NCBI GenBank assembly: GCA_050331575.1
Contig: JBHJGS010000053.1
Coordinates: forward strand, 1 to 64,000
Origin: JBHJGS01 sp050331575
Lineage (GTDB): Bacteria; Pseudomonadota; Alphaproteobacteria; Sphingomonadales; Rhodothalassiaceae
Direction: 5' to 3'
DNA: 64,000 nucleotides
Made by a program: the position numbers and the translations under genes. This document shows, one piece after another, positions 34,901 to 46,105 of the stretch. The notes under the pieces are model-generated. The model saw only the letters and a list, made by a program, of their open reading frames with translations, searched no databases and was not told the origin of the DNA. Position 1 is the first letter of the stretch. Each line of letters opens with the position of its first letter.

Positions 34901-35212
34901 ATGGATCAGCAGCAGAAGACGGAGATCGAAGCGGCGGTGTTGCGCAAATTGCTGGCGCATCTGCAGCATCGCACGGATGTGCAGAATGTCGACCTGATGG
35001 GTCTCAGCGGCTTCTGCCGCAACTGCCTGGCCGATTGGTGGCGCGAGGCCGCCGAAGCACAGGGCGTGCCCTTGAGCAAGGAAGCCGCGCGCGAGGCCGT
35101 CTATGGCATGGCTTATGACGCCTACAAGCAGCGCTACCAGACCGAGGCCAGCCAGGCGCAGCTGGACGCCATGGCGGAGAGTGTCAGGAAGAATGCCGGG
35201 CGCGGGTTTTGA
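34901..35212 (+). CDS. DUF1244 family protein
   Basis: A 103-residue alphaproteobacterial protein of unknown function. The conserved core LLAHLQHRTDVQNVDLMGLSG, FCRNCLADWW and AVYGMAYDAYK is intact, including the CRNC cysteine pair. A good ribosome binding site (GGGAGAGCAAGG) precedes the ATG. The 3' end overlaps the convergent ada gene by 29 bp. Confidence 0.9.
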   Translation: MDQQQKTEIEAAVLRKLLAHLQHRTDVQNVDLMGLSGFCRNCLADWWREAAEAQGVPLSKEAAREAVYGMAYDAYKQRYQTEASQAQLDAMAESVRKNAGRGF

Positions 35213-36296
35213 GCGCGCGTTCCCGGTCCAGCAAGGCGCGCTTGCGCTGCATCCCCCAACGATAGCCGCCCATACCCCCGTCGCCGCGTAGCACCCGGTG
35301 GCACGGCACCAGTACCGCCACCGGGTTGCGTGCACATGCCGAGGCCACGGCACGCATCGCGCGCGGTTGACCGATCGCCTCGGCCGCCTCGCCATAGCTG
35401 ATCACCTGGCCCGCCTCCAAACCGGTCAGAAATCGCCAGACGCGGATCTGAAACGCCGTGCCGCGCAGATCCAACGGCAGATCCGGCGGCAGATCCGGCG
35501 GCAGATCCGGGCACGGCGCCGCAGCATCCAGGTGCCGGGCCAGGGCCGCCATCCACTGTGCCAGATGCGGTGCGGCGGTGCTGGGTGCCGGGACCAGGCG
35601 GGCGTTGGGGAATTCAGACGTCAGCTGGGCCGCCAGCGTGTCGGCCCCGTCGCCGAACTGAACGAAACAGACGCCACGATCGGTTGCCGCCATCATCAGT
35701 GGGCCATAGCCGGTGTCCTGCACCACATAGGCGATCGTCTCGCCGGCGCCGCCGGCGCGATAGGCCTTGGGCGTCATGCCCAGATGCCGGGCCGCGGCCG
35801 CATAGCCGCGGCTGGAGGAGCCATAGCCGGACTCCGCCATGGCGCCGGCAATCTCGTCGCCGTCGCGCAGCAGCGCCTTGAACCGGCGGGCCCGCACCGC
35901 GTCCTGGAACGCCTTGGGCGACAGGCCCAAGGCGGCTTTGAACGCACGTTGCAGATGCGCAGGCGACAGCCCGGCCCGCTCGGCCAGATGCGCCAGGGAC
36001 AGGGCTTGGTCGGCACACGCGTCGATATGGGCGGCCAGATCGGCCATGGCGCGGGCCATGGGCGTGCCGTCTTCGCTCGGCCGGCAGCGTTTGCACGGCC
36101 GGTATCCGGCCCGGGCGGCCTCCCCAGGCGTGGCGTAGAAGCGCAGATTTTCAGGCCGCGCCGGCCGGGCGGCACAGGATGGCCGGCAGAACACGCCGGT
36201 GGTCAGCACGGCAAAGACGAAGCGGCCGTCAAAGCTGCGATCGCGCGCCGCCACGGCTTGGCGCATCGCCGCCTCCTCCGGAAGGGATAGGCTCAT
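35184..36296 (-). CDS. ada: Bifunctional transcriptional regulator / O6-methylguanine-DNA methyltransferase Ada
   Basis: A 370-residue adaptive-response protein. The N-terminal zinc domain has the four cysteines 37, 41, 68 and 71 (FCRPSC...YRPCKRC), which repair methylphosphotriesters and switch the protein to an activator. An AraC-type helix-turn-helix (LSLAHLAERAGLSPAHLQRAFKAALG) follows, and the C-terminal methyltransferase carries PCHRV with the acceptor cysteine at 332. A PDLP tetrapeptide repeat lies in the inter-domain loop. A candidate 40-codon gene ends 15 bp upstream. The 3' end overlaps DUF1244. Confidence 0.95.
   Translation of the reverse strand: MSLSLPEEAAMRQAVAARDRSFDGRFVFAVLTTGVFCRPSCAARPARPENLRFYATPGEAARAGYRPCKRCRPSEDGTPMARAMADLAAHIDACADQALSLAHLAERAGLSPAHLQRAFKAALGLSPKAFQDAVRARRFKALLRDGDEIAGAMAESGYGSSSRGYAAAARHLGMTPKAYRAGGAGETIAYVVQDTGYGPLMMAATDRGVCFVQFGDGADTLAAQLTSEFPNARLVPAPSTAAPHLAQWMAALARHLDAAAPCPDLPPDLPPDLPLDLRGTAFQIRVWRFLTGLEAGQVISYGEAAEAIGQPRAMRAVASACARNPVAVLVPCHRVLRGDGGMGGYRWGMQRKRALLDRERALKTRARHSS
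35466..35513. repeat. 12-bp tandem repeat (about four copies) within ada
   Basis: Units beginning CAGATCC start at 35466, 35478, 35490 and 35502 on the plus strand, the middle two identical (CAGATCCGGCGG). Read on the gene's strand they encode a DLPP-type tetrapeptide run before the methyltransferase domain. Confidence 0.85.
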
Positions 36297-36311
36297 GGAT
36301 CGTCTCCTCGA

Positions 36312-36434
36312 CTAAAACTTCTGAAAGCCTTCCGCACGGCGGCGCCGGCGGGTCTGGCGGCGCCGGGCGCGGGGGTCGGTGTCAGACGGCAGGGGCAGGC
36401 CCTCAGGGCTGGCGGGCGGGATCTTCCGGTGCAT
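36312..36434 (-). CDS. Candidate small arginine-rich protein upstream of ada
   Basis: A 40-codon frame with an ATG at 36434 preceded by a GAGGAG ribosome binding site at normal distance. The product starts MHRKIPPASPEGLPLPSDTD and ends in an arginine cluster (RARRRQTRRRRR) then AEGFQKF. It ends 15 bp before the ada start, whose own GAGGAG site lies in the gap, so the two would be co-transcribed. I do not recognise the product. The remaining 160 bp to gapR shows no other gene. Confidence 0.45.
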   Translation of the reverse strand: MHRKIPPASPEGLPLPSDTDPRARRRQTRRRRRAEGFQKF

Positions 36435-36597
36435 CGTCGGTCTCCTCAATCCGGGTTCGATGCCCTTGGTCTAGCCGATGCTCCGGAGGCGCACGCTCCG
36501 CTTCTTGCGGCGCAATCCGAGACGCCGGAGCGGCTTGCCAGCCCCGCCTCGCAGCGATAGGGTCCGCGCCTTTCCCGAACAGTGAAAGAGGGGCGGC

Positions 36598-36870
36598 ATG
36601 GCGAGCAATCCCGGCGGCGTGGCGGGCGATCAGCTCCGCAGTTTTATCGAGCGGATCGAACGCTTGGAAGAAGAGAAAAAGGGCATCGCCGATGATATTA
36701 AGGATGTCTATGCCGAGGCCAAGGCGATCGGCCTTGATCCCAAAATCATGCGCCAAGTGATTCGGCTGCGCAAAATGGACCGGTCTGAACGCCAGGAGCA
36801 GGAAGCCCTGTTGGACGTCTATCTGCATGCCCTGGAGGGCGGTGACCTGCCCCGCGCGGCTGAGGCATAA
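36598..36870 (+). CDS. gapR: GapR family DNA-binding protein (DUF2312)
   Basis: A 90-residue DUF2312 protein. The sequence LRSFIERIERLEEEKKGIADDIKDVYAEAKAIGLDPK followed by IMRQVIRLRKMD is the GapR signature, and the C-terminal helix (EQEALLDVYLHAL) is conserved. In Caulobacter, GapR clamps over-twisted DNA ahead of polymerases and supports replication by stimulating type II topoisomerases. gyrA lies 1.6 kb downstream. GAAAGAGGGGC before the ATG serves as ribosome binding site. Confidence 0.9.
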   Translation: MASNPGGVAGDQLRSFIERIERLEEEKKGIADDIKDVYAEAKAIGLDPKIMRQVIRLRKMDRSERQEQEALLDVYLHALEGGDLPRAAEA

Positions 36871-36968
36871 AGGGCGGTTCAGCCGCCACTAAGCCAAGAT
36901 CGGCCTTGCTGCCGCCCCAGGCCGGCGCCTTAATCGCCCAGCACAGCAATGGACGGGAGCAAGACGGC

Positions 36969-38357
36969 ATGAAAAGGTGGATTTGGACAGGGCTTGCCTT
37001 GATGCTCTGCACCGGCCCGGTCTTGGCGCAGGGGCCGGATTCGGTGTCGCTGACGATCTACAATGAGGATCTGGCGCTGATCCGCGAGCAGCGCGCCCTT
37101 CAGCTAAGTAAGGGCCGCCAGCGCGTCGCGCTCAAGGGCGTGTCCGGGCGCATCATCGCGCCGTCGGCGCTTCTGTCCGCCAACGGGGTCGATCTGATCG
37201 AGCAGAATTTCGATTTCGATCTGCTGACGCCCCGCAGCCTCCTGGAGAAGTCCCTCGGCCGCACCGTGCGCTTGGCGCGCACCAATCCCGCCTCCGGCGA
37301 GGAGGTGATCGAACAGGCCCGGGTCCTGGCGGTGAATGACGGCGTGGTGCTGGAGTTGGAGGATCGCATCGAGACCCTACGCTGGGACGCGGTGCCGGGC
37401 CGCATTCTGTTCAGCGCGATCCCTGACAGCCTGCGCGCCGAACCGACCCTGTCGATGATCCTGGACGCCGAAGCGGCAGGCCCATCGCAGGCGAGGCTGA
37501 GCTATCTCTCCGAGGGCTTGAGCTGGCGGGCGGATTATGTCGCCGAACTGAATGCCGAGGAAACCAGCCTGGCGCTGCAAGGCCTGGTGACGCTGACCAA
37601 TCAGAGCGGCACCGCCTATGCGGATGCGCAGGTGCAGCTGGTGGCCGGCGACGTCAATCGGGTGCGCCAACAGATGCGCCCGGCCGCCCGCGCCGAAGTT
37701 CAAGAAATGAGCGTGACCGCCAGACGGGACGTCGAGCGCGAGGCGCTCGGCGACTATCATCTCTACACCCTGCCGGTGCGCACCGACCTGGCCGATCAGC
37801 AGACCAAGCAGGTGGGCTTTCTGTCCGCGCCCGCGGTGCAGGTGCGCAAGGACTATGTCAGTGAGTGGTACGGCTTTCAGACCTTGGAACAGCCAGACCA
37901 TGCCGATGTGCAGCTGATCCTGCAAAACCGCCGCGAAGATGGCCTCGGCCAGCCGCTGCCGCAGGGCATTTTGCGCGTCTACACGCAGGACAGCGCCGGC
38001 CGGGCACAGTTTTTGGGCGAGGATCGCGTGCGCCATACGCCTCAGGGTGGGACGGTGCGGGCCCAGCTGGGCCAGGCCTTCGATGTGACGGTCAAGCCGA
38101 CCCGCACCGCCTTTAACCAGATCGTGCAAAGCCGGGACCGCCGCGTCTATGAGGTGACCCAGCGCTACGACCTGGCCAATGCCAAGCAGGAGGCCGTGAC
38201 GATCACTCTGCTCCAGGTGCTGCCGGAACCGGATTGGCAGATCCTGGAACAGAGCGCGGATCCCGAGCAGCTCGACGACCGCCGCCTGCGCTGGCAGATC
38301 GAGGTCCAGGCCAAGGGCGAGGCCATCGTCACGGCCCGCTTCCGCATCGGCAGGTGA
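36969..38357 (+). CDS. DUF4139 domain-containing secreted protein
   Basis: A 462-residue exported protein with a signal peptide ending at VLAQ. SVSLTIYNEDLALIREQRAL at the mature N-terminus and the central LSYLSEGLSWRADYVAELN, followed by LQGLVTLTNQSGTAYADAQVQLVAGDVN, match DUF4139 proteins, which are beta-rich periplasmic proteins of unknown role. The start is the ATG at 36969. The gene is single, with 152 bp before gyrA in which no further gene is seen. Confidence 0.85.
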   Translation: MKRWIWTGLALMLCTGPVLAQGPDSVSLTIYNEDLALIREQRALQLSKGRQRVALKGVSGRIIAPSALLSANGVDLIEQNFDFDLLTPRSLLEKSLGRTVRLARTNPASGEEVIEQARVLAVNDGVVLELEDRIETLRWDAVPGRILFSAIPDSLRAEPTLSMILDAEAAGPSQARLSYLSEGLSWRADYVAELNAEETSLALQGLVTLTNQSGTAYADAQVQLVAGDVNRVRQQMRPAARAEVQEMSVTARRDVEREALGDYHLYTLPVRTDLADQQTKQVGFLSAPAVQVRKDYVSEWYGFQTLEQPDHADVQLILQNRREDGLGQPLPQGILRVYTQDSAGRAQFLGEDRVRHTPQGGTVRAQLGQAFDVTVKPTRTAFNQIVQSRDRRVYEVTQRYDLANAKQEAVTITLLQVLPEPDWQILEQSADPEQLDDRRLRWQIEVQAKGEAIVTARFRIGR

Positions 38358-38509
38358 TCCGCACCGGGCAAGCGTGTCGGGTACGTTGCCCCGCCCTTGC
38401 CCCGTGCCTCTAGGGTTGCTAACAGTTTTGGCTGCTTTCCCCCATATCTTGTGCCGGGGGCGGTGTATTTTCGCCGCGGATCCCGGCACCCCTGCATAAG
38501 GCCTGCCCC

Positions 38510-41203
<2,694 letters not shown>

Positions 41204-41279
41204 CCTTCTCGTCACAACCCGGACGCTACAAAATTCTGGGGAAGGTCTGGCGCGAAACGCTCTCCTGGGAGAATCGTCC

Positions 41280-43760
41280 GTGCGCATCGGCGCGCTTCTG
41301 GCTTGGCTTATGCTGTTGCCGATGGCAGCTGTTGCGGACTTGTTTCCTCCGCCGGGCCAGGCCGTGGCGGTGGGCGAGGCCATGGCCTGGCTGATCGATG
41401 AAGACGGCGCCCTGAGCTTTGCGGAGGTGGCCGCGCTGCCGGACCAGGCCTTCACCCGCGCTCACACCGATCAGATCAAGTTTGGGCGCTCTGGTTATGT
41501 GGTGTGGTTGCGTTACCGGCCGCCTAAGCAGCCGCCCCAAAAGGCGCCAAAGCAGCCGCCAAAGCAGCCATCCGGGCACCCACTGTTCCTCAATTTGGGG
41601 CATTTGATCAGCGGCGGCTCTTTGCTGGTGCGCCGGATCGATGCGTATGTGCCGCAGGCAAACGGCACGATCGACCATCAGATATGGGGCTTCGATGTGC
41701 TGGAGCGGCCGGTCACCGGTTTCAATGAGCCCGTGTTCACGCTGCAGGACGCGGCCGGACCCGTGCTGATCCGGATCGCGCCTTATGCCGGTAAGGCGGT
41801 GACCGTGCGGCCGACCTTGATGGACCAAGTCGGCGCCTTGAAGAAGAGCAACGCCGACAGCTTGATCATCGGCATTGTCCTTGGCGTGTTGGCGCTGGTG
41901 GCCTCTGCTTCCTTCATCATTTTCACAGCCAACGGCCATGCCAGTTTCCGCGATTTCAGCGCTTTCGCGCTGGCCATGGCGGTTTATTTCTGGACCGCCG
42001 ATCTTCAGGGACCTGCGGCGTTCCGGGCGGTCATCGATCCGGTGTTCTGGGTTGTCGAACCAGCGATCCTTGCGGTCGCGGCCGTGGCCGGCTTGCAATT
42101 TCTGCGCAATTTTCTCGACTTGCCAACCCGGTATCCGCGCCTGGACATGGCCGCGCTGGCCTTGATCATCGCCGCCATTGCCGCGCCGGTGATCGGCTAT
42201 GCGCTGGGCTTGCCGGCTGTGGCCGGGCGCAGCAGCATGTTGGTGTTCATCATCTTGCCCGCATTCGCGCTGCTGTCGACCTTGCTGACCTGGCGCCGCG
42301 ACTCGCTTGCCGCTCTGCTGCTCCTGTGCGGTGCTGGCGTGTTCATGGTGGCGGTGATCCTGCATGGCCTGGCCGACCTGGCCCGCGTGCCAGTGGGGCC
42401 GCTGATCGCCAATCTGCCACGCATCGGCGTCTTGATGTTCGCCGGCATGATCGTGCTTACCTTGGGCATTTCCAGCCTGGAGCGGCTCAAGCGGCGTGAC
42501 GAGGACAAACTCAGCCTGGAAGAGGCCGTACGCGAACGCACGATTGATTTGGAACGGGCACGCAATGAAGCCCGCGCCGCGGACGCCGCCAAGACCCGCT
42601 TCCTGGCCAATATCAGCCATGAAATTCGCACGCCCCTGAACGGCATCATCGGCATGGTTGAGGGCATGAGCGCCAGTGGACTGAACAGCCGGCAGAAAGA
42701 GCAGGCCGACACCATCCGACATTCCTCCAATCTGATGCTGACCCTGCTGGACGATCTGCTGGACTATGCGGCCATTGAGGCGGACCGGATCACCTTGCGC
42801 CGGCAGCGCTTTCACCCGCGCGCGTTCATCGATGAGACCGCCCGGTTCTGGCAGGCCTCCGCCGGCAACAAGGATATCACTTTCGTCGTTGACAATCGCA
42901 TGCCCGCGGATTTGTGCGTCGAAGGTGATCCCGCGCGGCTGCGCCAGATCGTCAACAATCTATTGTCCAACGCGATCAAATTCACCGACCGCGGCTCAGT
43001 CACCCTGACTGCGACGGCCAGCGAGTATGAAGATGGCTGGAGCCGCCTGGTGATTTTGGTGGCCGATACCGGCGTGGGCATTCCGGAGGAGGCCCTGGGG
43101 CGCCTGTTTGAGCCCTTCACTCAAGAGGCGGCCAGCGCACACAGCCGCGGCGGCAGCGGCTTGGGTCTGGCGATTTCCCGTCGCCTAGCCAAGCGCATGG
43201 GCGGCGATATCCGCCTGGAAAGCGTGTTGGGCCGCGGCACCAAAGCCACCGTCACCCTGATTCTGGCCAATGTGACCTCGCTTCTGCCGCTGGCCACGGA
43301 GAACGAACCCGATGTCGCCGGCGGCCCGGCCAAACTGAGCGGCGGTCGGCGGGTGCGAGTCTTGGTGGTGGAGGATAATGCCCTGAACCGGGCGGTGGTG
43401 GAAACCTATCTGCCGTTGCCGGACTATGCCTGCCACTTTGCCGCCTTGGCCGGCGAGGCTGTCGACATGATTCAGGCCAGCGAGTTTGACGTGGTGCTGA
43501 TGGATCTGCGCCTGCCTGACATGGACGGTTTGGAAGCCGTGCGGCGTATCCGGCGGCTGACCGGCCCGGCAGCGCTGGTTCCGGTCATCATGTTGACCGC
43601 AGATGCCGGCCCGGCTCGCCGCGCCGCGGCCGAGCAGGCCGGTGCCAATGCGTTTCTGGAAAAGCCGGTACAACGAGAGGCCTTGGTGGCGGCGGTGCGC
43701 ACTATGGTGCAGCCCAGCTTCACCTGGGGCGCCGGCCGGCGTCGCAGCGAGGTCTCCTGA
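41280..43760 (+). CDS. Hybrid sensor histidine kinase with 7TMR-DISM sensor domains
   Basis: An 826-residue hybrid kinase. The GTG at 41280 follows GGGAGA and gives a signal peptide (ALLAWLMLLPMAAVA). A periplasmic 7TMR-DISM-type beta domain contains a PKQP-repeat loop, then seven hydrophobic helices (about residues 185-400), a short coiled coil, the dimerisation domain with phospho-accepting histidine 447 (ANISHEIRTPLNG), an ATPase domain (NNLLSNAIKF, DTGVGIPEE, GSGLGLAIS) and a receiver with aspartate 742 (LMDLRLPDMDG). Sensed ligands are often carbohydrates, but unknown here. No partner regulator is adjacent. The longer frame overlapping gyrA is unlikely. Confidence 0.92.
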   Translation: MRIGALLAWLMLLPMAAVADLFPPPGQAVAVGEAMAWLIDEDGALSFAEVAALPDQAFTRAHTDQIKFGRSGYVVWLRYRPPKQPPQKAPKQPPKQPSGHPLFLNLGHLISGGSLLVRRIDAYVPQANGTIDHQIWGFDVLERPVTGFNEPVFTLQDAAGPVLIRIAPYAGKAVTVRPTLMDQVGALKKSNADSLIIGIVLGVLALVASASFIIFTANGHASFRDFSAFALAMAVYFWTADLQGPAAFRAVIDPVFWVVEPAILAVAAVAGLQFLRNFLDLPTRYPRLDMAALALIIAAIAAPVIGYALGLPAVAGRSSMLVFIILPAFALLSTLLTWRRDSLAALLLLCGAGVFMVAVILHGLADLARVPVGPLIANLPRIGVLMFAGMIVLTLGISSLERLKRRDEDKLSLEEAVRERTIDLERARNEARAADAAKTRFLANISHEIRTPLNGIIGMVEGMSASGLNSRQKEQADTIRHSSNLMLTLLDDLLDYAAIEADRITLRRQRFHPRAFIDETARFWQASAGNKDITFVVDNRMPADLCVEGDPARLRQIVNNLLSNAIKFTDRGSVTLTATASEYEDGWSRLVILVADTGVGIPEEALGRLFEPFTQEAASAHSRGGSGLGLAISRRLAKRMGGDIRLESVLGRGTKATVTLILANVTSLLPLATENEPDVAGGPAKLSGGRRVRVLVVEDNALNRAVVETYLPLPDYACHFAALAGEAVDMIQASEFDVVLMDLRLPDMDGLEAVRRIRRLTGPAALVPVIMLTADAGPARRAAAEQAGANAFLEKPVQREALVAAVRTMVQPSFTWGAGRRRSEVS
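41523..41570 (+). repeat. 12-bp tandem repeat (three clear copies plus one diverged) within the histidine kinase gene
   Basis: Units at 41523, 41547 and 41559 read CCTAAGCAGCCG, CCAAAGCAGCCG and CCAAAGCAGCCA; the unit at 41535 is diverged. They encode PKQP, PQKA, PKQP, PKQP in the periplasmic sensor domain. Confidence 0.85.
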
Positions 43761-43854
43761 AACGGGGCTTGAACTGGCAAGGAATTACGCTAAAGGTTCG
43801 TGCTGCGCTTGTTTTCCCGCCTGGTGCTATTTTCCCGCCGCAACGGACCTGACC

Positions 43855-44373
43855 ATGCCCCAGCGTGCCGAACGCGTCGGCCTTTACCCCGGGACTTTCG
43901 ATCCCATCACCTATGGCCATCTGGACATTGTCCGCCGCGGCTTGAAGCTGGTCGACCGCCTGGTCATGGGGGTTGCCACCAATCCTGGAAAGGGCCCCCT
44001 GTTCACCCTGGAGGAACGCTGCGCCATGGTGGCGGAGGAAACCGCGCCGCTGGGACGCGATCATGGCGTGGAGATCATCGTCGAATCATTTGACGAGCTT
44101 TTGATGCATTTCGCCCAGAAAATGGGCGCCAATATCATCATCCGCGGCCTGCGCGCGGTGTCGGACTTTGAATATGAATTTCAGATGGCCGGCATGAACG
44201 CGCATCTGAACCCGAATGTCGAAACCGTCTTCTTGATGGCTGACGCAAAATATCAGCCGATCGCCTCGAAGCTGGTGAAGGAAATCGCCCATTATGGCGG
44301 CAAGGTGGAAAGCTTCATTCCGCCGCGCGTCGCAGAGCATTTGTCGTTGAAGATGAGGAGTCCCGTCTCATGA
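43855..44373 (+). CDS. coaD: Phosphopantetheine adenylyltransferase CoaD
   Basis: A 172-residue nucleotidyltransferase that adds AMP to 4'-phosphopantetheine in coenzyme A synthesis. The GLYPGTFDPITYGHLDIVRR start with its (T/H)xGH motif, the IIRGLRAVSDFEYEFQMAGMN segment and VKEIAHYGGKV are characteristic. The ATG at 43855 fits the family; the longer frame overlaps the kinase gene. It is coupled by a 4-nt overlap to the following cyclophilin gene. Confidence 0.97.
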   Translation: MPQRAERVGLYPGTFDPITYGHLDIVRRGLKLVDRLVMGVATNPGKGPLFTLEERCAMVAEETAPLGRDHGVEIIVESFDELLMHFAQKMGANIIIRGLRAVSDFEYEFQMAGMNAHLNPNVETVFLMADAKYQPIASKLVKEIAHYGGKVESFIPPRVAEHLSLKMRSPVS

Positions 44374-44915
44374 AACGTTGGTTCGCATCTCTGTTCGCCG
44401 CCTTGGGTTTGGGCGCCGCTGCAGAGGCCCAGCCCGCCGGCCTGGATCCGGAAAATCTGCTCTATATCGATCTGCCTGAAGGCCGGGTGGTGATTGAAAT
44501 GCGCCCGGACAAGGCGCCGAACCATGTCGAACGGATCAAGACCCTGGCGCGTCAGGGTTTTTACGACGGCCTGATCTTTCACCGCGTGATCGACGGCTTC
44601 ATGGCGCAAACCGGCGACCCGCAGGGCACCGGCCAGGGCGGCTCGGATCTGCCGGATCTGACGGCGGAATTCAATGATCTGCGCCACCTGCGCGGCACCG
44701 CCTCCATGGCGCGGACCAACGACCCCAATAGCGCCAATTCGCAGTTCTTCATCTGCTTCCAGCCCGCGGCGTTCCTGGACGGGCAATACACCGCCTGGGG
44801 CCGGGTGATCGAGGGCATGCGCGCTGTTGACGCCATCGCCCGCGGCGAACCCCCGGCCGAGCCCACGGTCATCGAGCGCGTCCGCGTCGCCGCCGACGTG
44901 GAAGAGGGCGCCTGA
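44370..44915 (+). CDS. Peptidyl-prolyl cis-trans isomerase, cyclophilin type, exported
   Basis: A 181-residue cyclophilin with an N-terminal signal peptide (RWFASLFAALGLGAAAEAQ). The core has FYDGLIFHRVIDGFMAQTGDPQGTGQGG, LRGTASMARTNDPNSANSQFFICF and AWGRVIEGM, retaining the catalytic arginine and phenylalanine of the family. It helps fold proteins in the periplasm. It overlaps coaD by 4 nt, and queA follows after 100 bp. Confidence 0.94.
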   Translation: MKRWFASLFAALGLGAAAEAQPAGLDPENLLYIDLPEGRVVIEMRPDKAPNHVERIKTLARQGFYDGLIFHRVIDGFMAQTGDPQGTGQGGSDLPDLTAEFNDLRHLRGTASMARTNDPNSANSQFFICFQPAAFLDGQYTAWGRVIEGMRAVDAIARGEPPAEPTVIERVRVAADVEEGA

Positions 44916-45015
44916 CCCGACGCAAGACCGGCCGCGCCGCGGCAGTGGGAACAGCATGACAATCGCGTTTCCAGCCTCTGGCGCTTGATCACCGCGCGCG
45001 CTATGTCCCGCCGCC

Positions 45016-46056
45016 ATGCGTGTTGATCTGTTCGACTTTGAGCTTCCGCAGGAGCGGATCGCGCTGCGGCCCGTGCGGCCGCGCGATGCGGCGCGGATGC
45101 TGGTGGTGCGGCCAGGCCAGGGGGTGGCCGATCATGGCGTGCGCGATCTGCCCGATCTGCTGGATCCCGGCGATGTCCTGGTGGTCAACGACACCAAGGT
45201 GATCCCCAGCCGGCTCTATGGCCTGCGCGGCGAGGCGAAGATTGAGGTGCTGCTGCACAAGCGCGAGGAGGCCACCGCCTGGGCCGCCTTCGCCCGCCCG
45301 GCCAAGAAATGCCGCGCCGGCGACACTCTGCGCTTCGATACCGTCACCGCGGCGGTCATCGAGAAGCGCGAGGCCGGTGAAATCCTGCTGCGCTTCGACC
45401 TCGCACCTGACCAGATGATGCCCGCCCTGGCGCATTTGGGCAGGCTGCCGCTGCCGCCGTACATCGCCGGTAAACGCGCCGTCGACGCGGCCGATCACGA
45501 CGATTATCAAACCGCCTTCGCGCGCGAGGAAGGTGCCGTGGCCGCGCCCACCGCCGGCCTGCACTTTACCGAGCGGCTGCTTACCGCGCTGGCGGATCGC
45601 GGCATCGGCCGGGAAGCGCTGACCTTGCATGTCGGCGCCGGCACCTTTCTGCCGGTGAAGGCGGAGGATACCGAAGAGCACAAGATGCATGCGGAGTTCG
45701 GCCGCATCACGCCGGAGGCGGCGGCCCGGCTGAACGCGGTGCGCGCGGCGGGCCGTCGCATCGTCGCGGTCGGCACCACGTCTTTGCGGCTTTTGGAAAG
45801 TGCGGCCGATGAGACCGGGCGCATCCACCCTTTCCAGGCGGAGACCGACATTTTCATCACCCCGGGGTATCGCTTCCGCGGCGTCGACGTGCTGATGACC
45901 AATTTCCACCTGCCGCGCTCGACCCTGTTCATGCTGGTCAGCGCCTTTTCCGGGCTGGACGAGATGAGAGCCGCCTACGCCCATGCCATCGCCGCGCAGT
46001 ATCGATTCTACAGTTACGGCGATGCCTGCCTGCTGTTTCCCAAGCCGCGCGCGTAA
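45016..46056 (+). CDS. queA: tRNA preQ1(34) S-adenosylmethionine ribosyltransferase-isomerase QueA
   Basis: A 346-residue enzyme that transfers and isomerises the ribosyl group of S-adenosylmethionine to make epoxyqueuosine in tRNA. Typical stretches are DLFDFELPQERIALRP, VVNDTKVIPSRL, APTAGLHFTERLL, LHVGAGTFLPVK and TNFHLPRSTLFMLVSAF. tgt, which often follows, is not present; the next gene is convergent. Confidence 0.97.
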   Translation: MRVDLFDFELPQERIALRPVRPRDAARMLVVRPGQGVADHGVRDLPDLLDPGDVLVVNDTKVIPSRLYGLRGEAKIEVLLHKREEATAWAAFARPAKKCRAGDTLRFDTVTAAVIEKREAGEILLRFDLAPDQMMPALAHLGRLPLPPYIAGKRAVDAADHDDYQTAFAREEGAVAAPTAGLHFTERLLTALADRGIGREALTLHVGAGTFLPVKAEDTEEHKMHAEFGRITPEAAARLNAVRAAGRRIVAVGTTSLRLLESAADETGRIHPFQAETDIFITPGYRFRGVDVLMTNFHLPRSTLFMLVSAFSGLDEMRAAYAHAIAAQYRFYSYGDACLLFPKPRA

Positions 46057-46105
46057 TGCCCGCGCTCGTGTCTCAGTCTCAGCGATGCGGCGGCGGCGCG
46101 ATCGG

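Noticed and set aside
35184..35212. A 29-bp convergent overlap of DUF1244 and ada as a regulatory antisense pair
   Set aside because: Short tail-to-tail overlaps are common in compact genomes and nothing else supports regulation.
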